Made by a program: the position numbers and the translations under genes
NCBI RefSeq assembly: GCF_900119845.1
Contig: NZ_FPKU01000001.1
Location: 1,273,528-1,337,527 of the forward strand
Length of the DNA: 64,000 nucleotides
Reading direction: 5' to 3'
Origin: Devosia enhydra
GTDB taxonomy: Bacteria > Pseudomonadota > Alphaproteobacteria > Rhizobiales > Devosiaceae
Shown: positions 25,885 to 35,600 of the stretch, piece after piece
Layout: each line of letters starts with the position of its first letter
Position numbering within the stretch: the first letter of the stretch is position 1
The notes under the pieces: model-generated
The model's database searches: none
Told to the model about the DNA's origin: nothing
Seen by the model: only the letters and a program-made list of their open reading frames with translations

Positions 25885-26997
25885 TTATCTCCCCGCCGCG
25901 CTGTTATTGCGCAGTTCATTGAGCGGCAGATAAGGCACGACTCCCGATCCCCCTGCGCCATTTTCGATGATGACCTTCTCGGAACCGCCGAGAACCTGTT
26001 CCATCGTCTCAAGGAAAAGGCGCTTGCGGGTCACTTCGGGAGCAAGGGCGTATTCCTCATACACCGAGACGAAGCGGGCCGCCTCACCTTCTGCTTCCTG
26101 CACGACGCGGTTCGCATAGGCTGCCGCATCTTCGCGCACCTGCGCGGCCTGGCCTCGAGCATCGCCGAGCAAAGTATTGGCGTAGGAGCGGGCTTCTTCC
26201 TGGAAGCGGTCCTCGTCCTGCTGGGCACGCTGCACTTCGTCGAAGGCGTCCGCCACTTCGGTCGGCGGCGCGACGTTCTCGATTGCGACCTGGCTCACGC
26301 GCACGCCGAGCCCGTAGCTGTCGAGAATGGACTGCGTGATCTGCTGCACTTCGATCTGGATGCCGGCGCGGTCATCGCGGAAGATGTCCTGGGCCGGACG
26401 CCGGCCGACGACCTCGCGCATCGCGCTTTCGCCAGCGCTCGCGACCATGTCTTCGGGATCGCGCACATTGATGAGATAGGCCGGAGCATCATTGACCGAC
26501 CACAGCACCGAGAAGCGCACATCCACGATGTTCTGGTCGCCCGACAGCATCAGGCCCTGATTGTTGGCAGCATTGGCGCGTCCCGACGGCATCGAGCCGA
26601 TTGTGGTTTGGTTTTCGGTGATCACCACCTTCTCGACCATCTCGACCGGCCAGAACATGAAATGCAGCCCGGGCGCACTGAGCTCGGTCTTGGCCTTGCC
26701 GAACAGGAATTCGACACCGACTTCCTGCGGCGCCACGGTATAGATGGAGTTCACGCCCCAGAACGCGAGAAGCGCCAGCGCACCGCCCACGAAAGCCCAC
26801 TTGCCGCCCGGCAGACCCGACGGCAGCCCGCTCTGGAAGCGGTCCCGGCCACGGTTGAGGATTTCTTCGAGGTTCGGCGTGCCGCCATTGTTGGGACGGC
26901 GCGGGCCGCCGCCCCCACCGCCACCGCCCGGCGACTGACCCCAGGGCCCCCCAGTGTTGCGACCTCCGCCGCCACCCGTGTTGTTGTCCCAGGGCAT
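25885..26997 (-). CDS. hflK: HflK, SPFH/Band-7 modulator of FtsH protease
   Basis: 370 residues. A Gly/Asn/Pro-rich cytosolic N-terminus (NNTGGGGGRNTGGPWGQS) leads to one membrane helix (FVGGALALLAFWGVNSIYTV), then the SPFH domain: VAPQEVGVEFLFGKAKTELSAPGLHFMFWPVE (in parts), VRFSVLWSVNDAPAYLINVRDPE, and the coiled DEVQRAQQDEDRFQEEARSYAN segment. Partner of HflC. GAAAGG lies before the ATG. It starts 59 bp after folA on the same strand, so it may also be driven from the thyA-folA promoter. Confidence 0.96.
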   Translation of the reverse strand: MPWDNNTGGGGGRNTGGPWGQSPGGGGGGGGPRRPNNGGTPNLEEILNRGRDRFQSGLPSGLPGGKWAFVGGALALLAFWGVNSIYTVAPQEVGVEFLFGKAKTELSAPGLHFMFWPVEMVEKVVITENQTTIGSMPSGRANAANNQGLMLSGDQNIVDVRFSVLWSVNDAPAYLINVRDPEDMVASAGESAMREVVGRRPAQDIFRDDRAGIQIEVQQITQSILDSYGLGVRVSQVAIENVAPPTEVADAFDEVQRAQQDEDRFQEEARSYANTLLGDARGQAAQVREDAAAYANRVVQEAEGEAARFVSVYEEYALAPEVTRKRLFLETMEQVLGGSEKVIIENGAGGSGVVPYLPLNELRNNSAAGR

Positions 26998-27056
26998 CGC
27001 GTACCTTTCACAGATCGGAATATGTGCCGTTTATATAGGGAACGCCTCTGCGCGGA

Positions 27057-27581
27057 TCAACGTTTTGCGCCGGCCATTCTGGTGTAGAGCACGGCGCGGA
27101 ATGACGCAGCATCGCGGGGGTCCGAGGGCACGTCCAGCACCGTCTCGGCCTTCCATGTATCGGCCATGATCGGTGGGAAGGTGATCTCGCCCTCAGGCGA
27201 CAGATCGACATGGCTGATATACAATCTTTCGGCCTGTGGCATCGCCTGCCGATAGATCTCTCCACCCCCCACGATCATGACTTCGGACGCCCCGTCCGCG
27301 ACCGCGATCCGCTGTGCCAGCGCCAGGGCGGCGTCGAGATCATTGACGACGATCACCCCATCGGGCTGGTAGCCGGCCTGGCGGGTGACCACGATGTTGG
27401 TGCGTCCCGGCAAGGGCCGCCCGACGGTCTCGTACTGCTTGCGCCCCATGACGATCGGCTTGCCCAGCGTCATGCGCTTGAAAAACGCCAGGTCTGAGGG
27501 AATGCGCCAGGGAATGCCGCCATCGGCCCCGATGACGCCGTTGCGCGCCACCGCCGCGATCATCGCGATCGGAACGCTCAT
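27057..27581 (-). CDS. folA: Dihydrofolate reductase
   Basis: 174 residues. Reduces dihydrofolate with NADPH, recycling the cofactor consumed by ThyA two genes upstream. IAAVARNGVIGADGGIPWRIPSDLAFFKRMT (in parts) with the catalytic acidic residue in the PSDL region, GKPIVMGRKQYETVGRPLPGR and the VMIVGGGEIYRQAM block are diagnostic. The ATG at 27581 overlaps the preceding acetyltransferase stop by 4 bp (ATGA). Confidence 0.97.
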   Translation of the reverse strand: MSVPIAMIAAVARNGVIGADGGIPWRIPSDLAFFKRMTLGKPIVMGRKQYETVGRPLPGRTNIVVTRQAGYQPDGVIVVNDLDAALALAQRIAVADGASEVMIVGGGEIYRQAMPQAERLYISHVDLSPEGEITFPPIMADTWKAETVLDVPSDPRDAASFRAVLYTRMAGAKR

Positions 27582-28051
27582 CGCGCCAGCGCCTCGAGCG
27601 CCGGCCCATCCACGCGGCAGTTCTTCCACTCGTGCATGATGCGGGCGCCCATGGCCTCATAGAAGGCAATCGAGGGCGCGTTCCAGTCGAGCACCTGCCA
27701 GTCGAGCCGCCCCAGCCCCTCGCGCTGGCAGATGCCCGCCAGATGCTGCAACAGGGCCTTGCCGTGACCGCCCCCGCGCGCCGATGGCTCGACATAAAGG
27801 TCCTGCAGATAGATGCCGTGCCGGCCCTGGAAGGTGGAAAAGCTGTAATACCACACGGCAAACCCAACGGGCACGCCATCGACCTCGACGAAATCGCAGA
27901 AGGCCCGCGGATTGGCGCAGAACAGATCCCGATCGAGACCTTCGGCCGTCGCGGCGACCTGGTCGAGCAGCCTTTCGTACTCGGCCAGCCCACGGATGAA
28001 CGTCAGCACCTGCTGGGCGTCGCCGGCGATAGCGCGACGAATCCGTCTCAC
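27578..28051 (-). CDS. GNAT-family N-acetyltransferase
   Basis: 157 residues from a GTG at 28051 whose first bases overlap the stop of the upstream gene (GTGA). The fold is clear: GFAVWYYSFSTFQGRHGIYLQDLYVEP (beta 4 and 5, in parts), ARGGGHGKALLQHLAGIC (acetyl-CoA loop) and LDWQVLDWNAPSIAFYEAMGA. This looks like the diamine acetyltransferase (SAT-like) branch, by the GIYLEDLFV-type motif. Physiological substrate unknown. Being wedged between DUF4424 and folA in a run of 4-nt overlaps, it is certainly cotranscribed with thyA and folA. Confidence 0.88.
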   Translation of the reverse strand: MRRIRRAIAGDAQQVLTFIRGLAEYERLLDQVAATAEGLDRDLFCANPRAFCDFVEVDGVPVGFAVWYYSFSTFQGRHGIYLQDLYVEPSARGGGHGKALLQHLAGICQREGLGRLDWQVLDWNAPSIAFYEAMGARIMHEWKNCRVDGPALEALAR

Positions 28052-29061
28052 TGCGCGGGCTCCAGCCGGTTGAGGATCAGCACGTGCAATTCCTCGGTCG
28101 GGTAGAAGTCGGTCTTGCGCATCTCGAACGTCGTCGGCCCGATCTTTTCGACCCCTTCGCCGCAAAACGACACGAGGTTTTCCGGCGCGCCCTTGTCGAT
28201 CACGAGGCGGAAGGACCCGATGGGTCCGTTCCAGTTCGCACCCGTCGAGAGGATGTAGGAAATCCAGCTTTCCGTGAACGGCGCGCTCCACGGCTCTCCC
28301 GGCGTCATCGTGCGTTCGACGGCGCCGATGAAGGCATCGTCCATGCAGTATTTCCGCATATAGTCGGCACGGGGATCATAGCCCTCATAGGGTTCGGCCA
28401 TGAAGGCCACTCCCGCCGTGCCTCCGACGCTGGGCGTGTAGCTGTGTTCGATGATCACCGGCTCGCCGACCGGGAAATCGGCCTCGAAAGTGTAAGTAGC
28501 GCGATAGGTCCAGAACGGCAGAAAGTCTTCCTGCCAGCCCTGCCCCGCATCGAACCGCTCCGACATCAGCAGCCCGAGGCCGCGCAGCCGCAGCTTCTCG
28601 GCCTCGTCGAGCGCGTTGGTGGCCGCCCGGGCAGCGTCAGAGTTCGGCATCAGGGGCAGGCCCAGTTCACGCAGCAGATCGCTGCGCTCGACCCCGGCTG
28701 CGAAGGCATAGTCATGCAGTTCGGTCTCGACCGGCTCGCCATTGACCGTGGTGATGAAGCCGAAGAGATTGTCCTGGTCCTCGCCCGGCAAGGCCAGCGG
28801 CGACCAGTGATCGGCCGCGATATCGGGCAGCGGGAAGGCGATCAGCACCCGCTGGTCGGCTTCGCCCTCGTTGAGAAATTCATAGCGGACGCGGATCTCC
28901 TCGGTGGAGATGAAGAGATCTTCCGACACCATCCGGATGTCTTCGTTGACCACGAAGACGAGGCCGCCCGTGGTGAGCTCTGCCGCCGTATCATTGCCCA
29001 GCGCCGGCAGGGCCAACGCCGCCAGCCCGAGGCCCCAAACCCCCACCAATGCCCTTTTCAT
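28048..29061 (-). CDS. DUF4424 family exported protein
   Basis: 337 residues with a signal peptide ([22 protein letters not shown]). [29 protein letters not shown] (in parts), followed by VRYEFLNE and FPLPDI, is the DUF4424 start; the C-terminal [34 protein letters not shown] (in parts) is also typical. Probably a beta-rich periplasmic protein, function unknown. It overlaps thyA by 4 bp upstream and the acetyltransferase by 4 bp downstream. Confidence 0.87.
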   Translation of the reverse strand: MKRALVGVWGLGLAALALPALGNDTAAELTTGGLVFVVNEDIRMVSEDLFISTEEIRVRYEFLNEGEADQRVLIAFPLPDIAADHWSPLALPGEDQDNLFGFITTVNGEPVETELHDYAFAAGVERSDLLRELGLPLMPNSDAARAATNALDEAEKLRLRGLGLLMSERFDAGQGWQEDFLPFWTYRATYTFEADFPVGEPVIIEHSYTPSVGGTAGVAFMAEPYEGYDPRADYMRKYCMDDAFIGAVERTMTPGEPWSAPFTESWISYILSTGANWNGPIGSFRLVIDKGAPENLVSFCGEGVEKIGPTTFEMRKTDFYPTEELHVLILNRLEPAQ

Positions 29062-29852
29062 ACCGACACCTTCGCCTTGATATGCGGGTGCGGATCATAA
29101 CCCTCGAAGATGAAATCCTCGAAGACGAATTCTTCGAGTTCGCGACGGTCTGGGTTGATGATCAGCTTGGGCAGCGACCGGGGTTCGCGGCTCAATTGCA
29201 GGCGCGCCTGCTCGAAATGATCGCGATAAAGATGCACGTCCCCGAAGCTGTGAACGAAATCGCCCGGCTTGAGGCCCGTGACCTGCGCCATCATGTGGGT
29301 GAGCAGCGCGTAGGAGGCGATGTTGAACGGCACGCCGAGAAAGAGATCGGCGGAGCGCTGGTAGAGCTGGCAGGAAAGCCGCCCGTCGGCGACATAGAAC
29401 TGGAAGAGACAATGGCATGGCGGCAAGGCCATGTCGTCCACCTCTGCCGGGTTCCATGCTGTGACGATGTGGCGGCGCGATTGCGGGTTTTCGCGGATGG
29501 AGCGAACCACCGCCGCGATCTGGTCGATGGTGCCCCCCTGCCCGTCAGGCCAGCTGCGCCACTGGCTGCCATAGACCGGGCCCAGATCGCCATTGTCGTC
29601 GGCCCACTCGTCCCAGATACGAACGCCACGCTCCTGAAGCCAGCGCACATTGGTTTCGCCGCGCAGGAACCAGAGCAGCTCGTAGACGATGGATTTGAGA
29701 TGGAGCTTCTTGGTGGTGACGAGCGGGAAGCCCTCCGCCAGATCAAACCGCATCTGATGCCCGAATACCGAGCGGGTACCGGTGCCGGTGCGATCGGGTC
29801 GGTCGGTGCCGGTTTCGAGAACGCGGCGCATAAGGTCGAGATAAGCGTGCAT
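29058..29852 (-). CDS. thyA: Thymidylate synthase
   Basis: Methylates dUMP to dTMP with methylene-tetrahydrofolate. 264 residues, the E. coli-type length. Catalytic Cys at residue 146 in [30 protein letters not shown], the ELLWFLRG block, GPVYGSQWR and CQLYQRSAD are present. First gene of the folate/envelope operon (thyA-DUF4424-GNAT-folA-hflK-hflC-DUF2065-degP), 11 bp after a DUF1003 gene. No clear ribosome site is seen before the ATG. Confidence 0.98.
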   Translation of the reverse strand: MHAYLDLMRRVLETGTDRPDRTGTGTRSVFGHQMRFDLAEGFPLVTTKKLHLKSIVYELLWFLRGETNVRWLQERGVRIWDEWADDNGDLGPVYGSQWRSWPDGQGGTIDQIAAVVRSIRENPQSRRHIVTAWNPAEVDDMALPPCHCLFQFYVADGRLSCQLYQRSADLFLGVPFNIASYALLTHMMAQVTGLKPGDFVHSFGDVHLYRDHFEQARLQLSREPRSLPKLIINPDRRELEEFVFEDFIFEGYDPHPHIKAKVSV

Positions 29853-29863
29853 GGGCGGCGATA

Positions 29864-30436
29864 CTAGTTCGATTCGGGGCCGCGCAGCTTGTCTCCAACG
29901 AGTTTCGTCAGCAGGGCGATCTGCTCGTCCTGCCGCTCGACAAGCGCCTTGAGTTCGGCGTTCCGCATGGCATCGAGCTTTTCATGAAGCGCCATGATCT
30001 CGATTTCGGCCTTTAGATTGACGGCATAGTCATGCTGGGACACCAGCCTGTCCTTGGCGGCCTGCCGGTTCTGGCTCATCATGATAACCGGCGCCTGCAC
30101 CGCCGCGAGCATCGAGAGGATGAGATTGAGGAATATGAAGGGATAGGGGTCAAAACCTGCGCCCCGCAACGCCAGATTTCCACCCGTCCACACCATGAGC
30201 AGCACCCCGAAGCCGATCAGGAACCGCCAGGACCCGCCAAATGCGGCGACGCCGTCCGAAAGGCGATCACCCAGGGACAGCTTCTGGTCGAAATCCGCCG
30301 TGGCATCGCGAGCGAGCGGACGGCGACCGAGGGCTTTTTCGAGCACGTGCCGCTCGGTTGGGTTGAGGCTTTCGGCAGCCTTGCCGAAATACCGGCCGGC
30401 GGCCCGGCCGAGATGCTCGCTTTCGCCATCGCTCAT
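29864..30436 (-). CDS. DUF1003 family membrane protein
   Basis: 190 residues from the ATG at 30436 with GGAGG five bases upstream. Two membrane helices ([18 protein letters not shown] and [22 protein letters not shown]) with the diagnostic [20 protein letters not shown] and [18 protein letters not shown], followed by a coiled C-terminus ([35 protein letters not shown]). Function unknown; sometimes called cyclic-nucleotide-binding-associated membrane protein. It lies directly upstream of thyA and may be the true first gene of that operon. Confidence 0.88.
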   Translation of the reverse strand: MSDGESEHLGRAAGRYFGKAAESLNPTERHVLEKALGRRPLARDATADFDQKLSLGDRLSDGVAAFGGSWRFLIGFGVLLMVWTGGNLALRGAGFDPYPFIFLNLILSMLAAVQAPVIMMSQNRQAAKDRLVSQHDYAVNLKAEIEIMALHEKLDAMRNAELKALVERQDEQIALLTKLVGDKLRGPESN

Positions 30437-30492
30437 TCTGGCCTCCATCCTGCTCTCCCGAAATGCCGGGCGATACACTTAGACAGCGCAGG

Positions 30493-31272
30493 TCAGGAAG
30501 GCGAAGGCGTTTTTTTCGCGCGCTCGATGCGCCGCAGACCAAAGGCAATGGCCATGCGCGTCTTGAACGGGGGCCGCATATAGTCCGCCTGGTGTGTCAT
30601 CAGCACATCGTAGGTCCGGCACAGCGCGCGCATCTGGGACTCGCTGTCGGGCTCGAACCCCAGGCCGTGCTCGAGCTGCCCGAACCGCCAGTTGTGGCGC
30701 CCCTTGATGCCCAGATGCTGCACGCGGCTCTGCACTGTTGCGAGCATGGGAATGCCCCGCGCCGCAAAAAGCCCGCTGTAGCGGTTGTCGATGTGATCCT
30801 GGCCCTCGAGTTCTCTGAGCGCGAGCGCAACAAGGTCTCGTGTCCAGAATGTGCCGGCATTGCCGAGCCGCTGTTTTTCGAGCAGGTCGGGCGCTACCGA
30901 AACACCTGTATGCATCGTCGAGTTGTAGAGGCTCAACAGCCCCGATTGGCTTGCAAGACGTGCCATGCCGACGGCAAGCGCGTCGGTGTTGGCGATCAGA
31001 TCGTCGTCCAGAAAGAACAGATACTCATGCCGGCTCGTGAGAAAGTGCCGCCATATCCTGGAGATCGTTCCCGACGGACCCACATTTGTCTCGCTGCGCG
31101 AGACTGAAAGCCGGCCTTTACGCACAAACGCTTCAAGATCGAGCGTTGGGCTGGCATCGTCGAAAATCACGATCTCATAAGGTTCGTCGCTCTTGAGTTC
31201 GCATGCGGTATTGATGCAATAGCCGAGCAGTTCAGGCCGTTCGTAACTGGGTATCGCGACCAGTATCGACAT
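30493..31272 (-). CDS. Family 2-like glycosyltransferase
   Basis: 259 residues from the ATG at 31272. The GT-A fold starts MSILVAIPSYERPELLGYC, with EIVIFDDASPTLDLEAF and the metal/nucleotide DxD-like FFLDDDLI motif. The C-terminal half (HIDNRYSGLFAARGIP, then GRHNWRFGQLEHG) is less typical of standard GT2 enzymes. No cell-surface polysaccharide cluster is near, so the acceptor is unknown. The coding frame continues upstream to 31560, but that part lacks any protein-like pattern. It is 56 bp upstream of DUF1003. Confidence 0.82.
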   Translation of the reverse strand: MSILVAIPSYERPELLGYCINTACELKSDEPYEIVIFDDASPTLDLEAFVRKGRLSVSRSETNVGPSGTISRIWRHFLTSRHEYLFFLDDDLIANTDALAVGMARLASQSGLLSLYNSTMHTGVSVAPDLLEKQRLGNAGTFWTRDLVALALRELEGQDHIDNRYSGLFAARGIPMLATVQSRVQHLGIKGRHNWRFGQLEHGLGFEPDSESQMRALCRTYDVLMTHQADYMRPPFKTRMAIAFGLRRIERAKKTPSPS

Positions 31273-31586
31273 TATCTTGCGCTCGCCAGGGCATGCCAAC
31301 CACCCTCCGAGCAATAAGCCGCGCTCGTTAGAGTGGCAAGTACGCCGCTCCTCGGGATCGGCACGCAGCCCATTGCATCCGCGCTGGCGGCTCCCTATAT
31401 TCCGCGTGCCGGCAACGGCTATGGCGATAAATTGCCATCGTAATAAACCCATCGGACCCGGGGGCAGTGCCCGGCGCCTCCACCAATCCCTGTCGCTGGC
31501 AGGGCCATGGGGGCGAAACAGGCTCGACGAGGGCGTAAAGGGTGTGTTTTCGCTCGGCATGGTACCGCCGATATCGGACCAAACTT
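31273..31586. other. Intergenic region without a supported gene
   Basis: Between the glycosyltransferase start and the 6S RNA candidate. Open frames exist on both strands, but none has a ribosome site or a protein-like composition. A short palindrome CCGATATCGG lies at 31569-31578, and ATAGTTG-N7-CAACTAT (31587-31607) starts just after. I see promoters neither convincing nor excluded. Confidence 0.5.
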
Positions 31587-31605
31587 ATAGTTGCCAACGA
31601 CAACT

Positions 31606-31739
31606 ATGCTGGGCGTCGTCTCCTCGCTGCTTAAGCGAGTCGACACACCCGATCTAAAGCCCTGCCGTTCTAGCAGGCGGTAGGCGGGGTTCGCAGGCAC
31701 CTGGCAACAGAAGCCTGCACTTTCCTCCCCTGTCGGCAT
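31606..31739 (+). ncRNA. ssrS: Probable 6S RNA
   Basis: Recognised from memory of alphaproteobacterial 6S RNAs: the run GGGGTTCGCAGGCACCTGGC followed by AACAGAAGCCTGCACTTTCC near the 3' side, with TCTCCT, TTAAGCGA and GACACACC on the 5' side. Local folding fits a 6S rod: possible closing pairs ATGCTG (31606-31611) with CGGCAT (31734-31739), hairpins CTCGCT-gctta-AGCGAG (31623-31639), CCTGC-N7-GCAGG (about 31661-31677), and GCAGGC-N14-GCCTGC in the 3' half of the bubble. 6S RNA binds sigma70-RNA polymerase in stationary phase. True ends are probably a few bases outside. It sits 119 bp upstream of sspB, same strand. Confidence 0.6.
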
Positions 31740-31857
31740 GTCTTAGCGCTTGAAACCGAACCGCCTTGTGCGCTGTTATGCGCGCGCAGATTCTGCGCAG
31801 CCGAATTGCCTTCAAGGCTGGCTGGGTGGTGAAGCCTGCCAACCGACAAGGGCGCCC

Positions 31858-32355
31858 ATGGCCGAAGATCTCATCCGCTACGACATTCTGGCTCAGGAAG
31901 CGCTGCGCAGCGTCGTTCGCAAGGTGCTGGCCGAAGTCGCGCGAACCGGCTTGCCCGGCGACCATCACTTCTTCATCTCCTTCGTCACCCAGGCGCCCGG
32001 CGTGCGGGTGTCGCAGAAGCTGCTCGCCCAGTACGACAAGGAAATGACCATCGTGCTCCAGAACCAGTTCTGGGACCTGAAGGTTACCGACACCGGCTTC
32101 GAGGTTGGCCTGTCCTTTGACGGGCAGCCCGAAATCCTCGTCATTCCCTTCTCCGCCATAAAGGGCTTCTTCGATCCGTCCGTTCAGTTCGGGTTGCAGT
32201 TCGATGTGGCCGCCGGCGCCCATCCGGATGCCGATCTCGCCGATGCAGCGGATGAAGAGCTGGAATCGGCGGTCGCTGCTGGTGCAGCGCAGCCGGCTGC
32301 CGAGCCTGCCGGCGAGAAAGTCGTGAGCCTCGACAGCTTCCGCAAGAAGCCCTGA
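31858..32355 (+). CDS. sspB: SspB, ClpXP specificity-enhancing adaptor (alpha type)
   Basis: 165 residues. Delivers ssrA-tagged and other substrates to ClpXP. Globular N-terminal domain (residues 1 to about 120): IRYDILAQEALRSVVRKVL, HHFFISFVTQAPGVR, VLQNQFWDLKV, FSAIKGFFDPSVQFGLQFD (in parts). An acidic/Ala-rich flexible linker follows, and the tail ends KVVSLDSFRKKP, the ClpX-binding (XB) motif. The ATG at 31858 is preceded by AAGGG; the frame is open upstream to 31750 without a ribosome site. Confidence 0.95.
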   Translation: MAEDLIRYDILAQEALRSVVRKVLAEVARTGLPGDHHFFISFVTQAPGVRVSQKLLAQYDKEMTIVLQNQFWDLKVTDTGFEVGLSFDGQPEILVIPFSAIKGFFDPSVQFGLQFDVAAGAHPDADLADAADEELESAVAAGAAQPAAEPAGEKVVSLDSFRKKP

Positions 32356-32359
32356 TCCG

Positions 32360-32596
32360 GTGAAGAAGCGATCGCTGTCGATCGCGGGGCACCGCACGAG
32401 CGTCGCGCTCGAGCCCGAATTCTGGGAGGGTGCCGAGGCCCTCGCGGCCGAGCGCGGCGTCAGTCTCGTCGATCTCATCCGGGATATCGACGAGGCCCGG
32501 ACCGGCACCAATCTGTCATCGGCAATTCGTGTGGCGGTGCTGGCCTGGTATCGCGAAGCTTCGGCCCGCCGGACGAATGGCAGTGTTTCGGGCTGA
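32360..32596 (+). CDS. Ribbon-helix-helix domain protein (78 aa)
   Basis: Small protein with the ribbon-helix-helix pattern: a beta strand (HRTSVALEPEFWEGAEAL) leading to AAERGVSLVDLIRDIDEARTG (in parts) and LSSAIRVAVLAWYREAS. This RHH_4-like family is frequent in alphaproteobacteria. It may bind DNA, but the family is poorly studied. It begins with a GTG only 4 bp after the sspB stop, with no evident ribosome site, so translation is probably coupled to sspB. Confidence 0.82.
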   Translation: MKKRSLSIAGHRTSVALEPEFWEGAEALAAERGVSLVDLIRDIDEARTGTNLSSAIRVAVLAWYREASARRTNGSVSG

Positions 32597-32666
32597 AACA
32601 GCGCTTATCGCGCGGTAACGCAGCCAGCGAACGCCACAAGCCGCCCCAACGCGACACTCAATGTCT

Positions 32667-35600
32667 TTAGTTCGGCCGCGCGCCCAGCCCGATATCCTGC
32701 GGCGGCTGGGCCGGATTGAGCGATCGGCGGAGCAGGTCTAGGCGCGCGGCTTCGGCGCGACGGGCCTCTTCGGCAATCCGCGCCGCCTCGGCTTCCCGCG
32801 CCAGACGCGCAGCCTCCTCGGTCTCGGCCTGCTGCGACGCCTGTTCCGCCTGCGCTGCGGCGGCCCGCGCCTCATCCTCGGCCCGCAGACGCTCGAGCCG
32901 TTCGACTTCCACCTCAAGCGCCCGCACCATGATCGCATCGACCATGCCGCCGGCATCGATCCGGCGCGAGGGATTGGCGAGGGTGCCCGAGAGCACCGCC
33001 TGAATCCGCCCCGTGGTTTCGGTGATGAGGCCCTCCTCCCCGATCGGCGCGGCTGGCGTCATCGTATAGGTGCCCTCGATCCCCAGATCATCGAGCCTGA
33101 TGGCACCCGAGCCGAAAATGCGGACTTCCGGCGTAGCCAGCGACAGGTTGGGGCTGCGCACCACGCCCCCCGCGATCGTGAAGCCGCCTCTGGCTTCGGA
33201 GACGACCAGCGCGCCATCGGCCGCGCGCGCTTCGATGGTCTGGGCAAGGGTGGCGGGGTCCTCGTCCAAAATGCCATCAAGCGCGGCAATATCGGCAAAG
33301 GCCGCCGGGTCGAAACCCTCGACCCTGAGGTCCGCGATCGCATAGGTCCCCTCGCCGCTCATCGCCCGCGCCATGTCGCGCAGGCTGGCGCCGGTGGCAT
33401 CGAACCGCATCGAAAAATCGGCCCTGCCGTCCATGGCCTCGGCCAGTACGGGGGGCAGGATAGCATCGAGCGCGACGCCATCGAAGCTGGTGCGCCCGGT
33501 GATCTGCTTTTGCTCGAACGGCCCGGCGCAGCACACCGTCACATCGAGTTCAGCCTCGCCGCCGCCCATCTCGCCCGAAAGCCCGCGCAAACGGATATTG
33601 GTGGCATCCCAGTCGAAGTCGAAATCCACCGATTGCATCAGGGGCTGGCTCGCGAGCAGCAAAGCGTCTGCGCTCACCCGGATGCGGCCGGTCGTGCTGC
33701 GCGCCGAGGTGCCGAGGGCGATCGGCCCTTCCGGCCACACCCCCTCGCCGCCCGCCACGAGGCTCGCCGGACCGGTCAATGCCCCGAGCACCGCTTCTGC
33801 CGTCAATGAAGGCGTGGTGAAGGCCCCGGTGATGCTGCCGCGGCCAGCCGGTTCGCGGGCGTAGGACAGCGTGCCTCGCGCGATTTCGGCCTCCGGAGCG
33901 CCCATCACGATATCGTTGAGGGCAAGTGCGCGATCGCCGTCGAACGCCATCGTCGCGGTGGCTTCCACCCGGGGAAGCGCGATACCGCCCGCCCCGAACT
34001 GCCCCAGCAGCGATCCGGCATCGTCGAGGTGGAGTTCGAGGCTGCCCGCGCCGCGAGGCCGCGAAGGGTCGGCGAACTGGACCTCCCCGGAAAAGCCGAG
34101 CAGGTCCTCGCCCGCCTCGATGAGAATCGAGGTCGCCAGGCGCTGGTCGAGGGCGCCCTTGGCCGTCGCAATCACCTGCGCGCCGTCATCGGCGGCGCCC
34201 AGGGCCAGAGCGCCGAGCCCCAGTTGCGCGGCAAGGTCGTCGGCCCGTCCGGAGGACAAAGCGAGCCGTGCGTCCATCGGGGCCGAGAGCACCCGGGCAA
34301 TCCCCTGCGACAGCCGCGCCTCCAGATCGACATCGGAGGCACCGGCCCGACCGGCGACCGTGAGCACCTGCCCGCCTTCGCCATCGGGCGGCGAGAGCTC
34401 GAGCGCGACATCGAGCGGCAGGGCCGGAGACAGCCGGGCCCGCAGCCCCGGCGGGGTGCCTAGCGCATCATGGATCCGCGCGATGGCCCCGGCATCCGGG
34501 CTGAGGACGACGAGGGTGCCCTGTCCGCTGAATTCGGGACGCGCCAGCGTGCCGAACGCCGTGAGGGCCAGATTGGCCCTGATCCCACCGAAATCCTCGG
34601 CAGACAGGGTCTCGAATTCCAGGACGCCGCCTTCCCAGACGCCTTGGGCCGCAAGACCGCGGCCCGCGACCCCATAGACCTCCATCGCCTCGGCATTGAG
34701 GGCAAAACTGCCGCGCGGAAAGCTGTAGGCAAAGCGCGCATCGGCGCTGACATCGGGGAGCAGTGCTCCGAGCGCCGCGCTCTGAGCCGCAGTCATGGGA
34801 GAAAACGCGGCGCTGAGGGTCAGATAGCGCGACGGACCAAAGCCGATCTCGGCGGCCACGGCATGCTCGACCCCATCGAGCCGGAATGTCGCGTCGGCAA
34901 AGCGCAGGCTCTGGTCTTCGATCAGAAGCGAGCCCGCGATGCGCCCCGGCACGGCCAGAAGGGAAGCGCCCGGCGCAACACCGCGCCAGAGCGCGGCAAG
35001 GCCGTCGAGCCGTTGCGCCTCGACCGACGCAATGCCATCGAAGGCGGTATTGTCGTTGCGGTCGCGATAGACGAGCCCGGCCACTGCGAGGCGGGCATTG
35101 CCCGGCAGGTTTGCCGTGAAGTCCGAAACATCCCACCGCCGGCCATCGGTGGTCGCATCGAACCGCACCTGCCGCAGACTGAGGGCGCGCAGGTTGACCT
35201 CACCGATATCGACGCGCACCGTGCCCGGCAGGGGCGGCAGCGGGATGCGGGGGATCTCGCTCAGCTGGCGCACGAGTTCATAGGGCAGTATTCCGGTCTC
35301 GGCCGTCGCATCGCGCGGCGGCAGCACCATCGATGCGCCTTCGATCAGGGCGTTGAACCGGCGTCCTTCACCCAGCGTCATTTCAGCCAGCCCGGTGAGC
35401 CGGGTCGCGGGGCGATTGGCGTCGGGCAGGATGGTGAGATCGGGCATCAGCACTTTGTCGGGCGATACCTCCACCCGTCCGCTGACCACGAGGTCGCCTG
35501 CCCCGACATCGCCGGCCTCCCCGCCATCGGTCGATCGCGGTGGCGGCTGACGCAGGCTCGCTTGCCCGATAAAACCGGGCGTCAGTCCCGTCGTCAGAAT

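Noticed and set aside
31277-31657. Plus-strand ORF over the 6S RNA candidate
   Set aside because: No ribosome site, non-protein composition, ends inside the predicted RNA.
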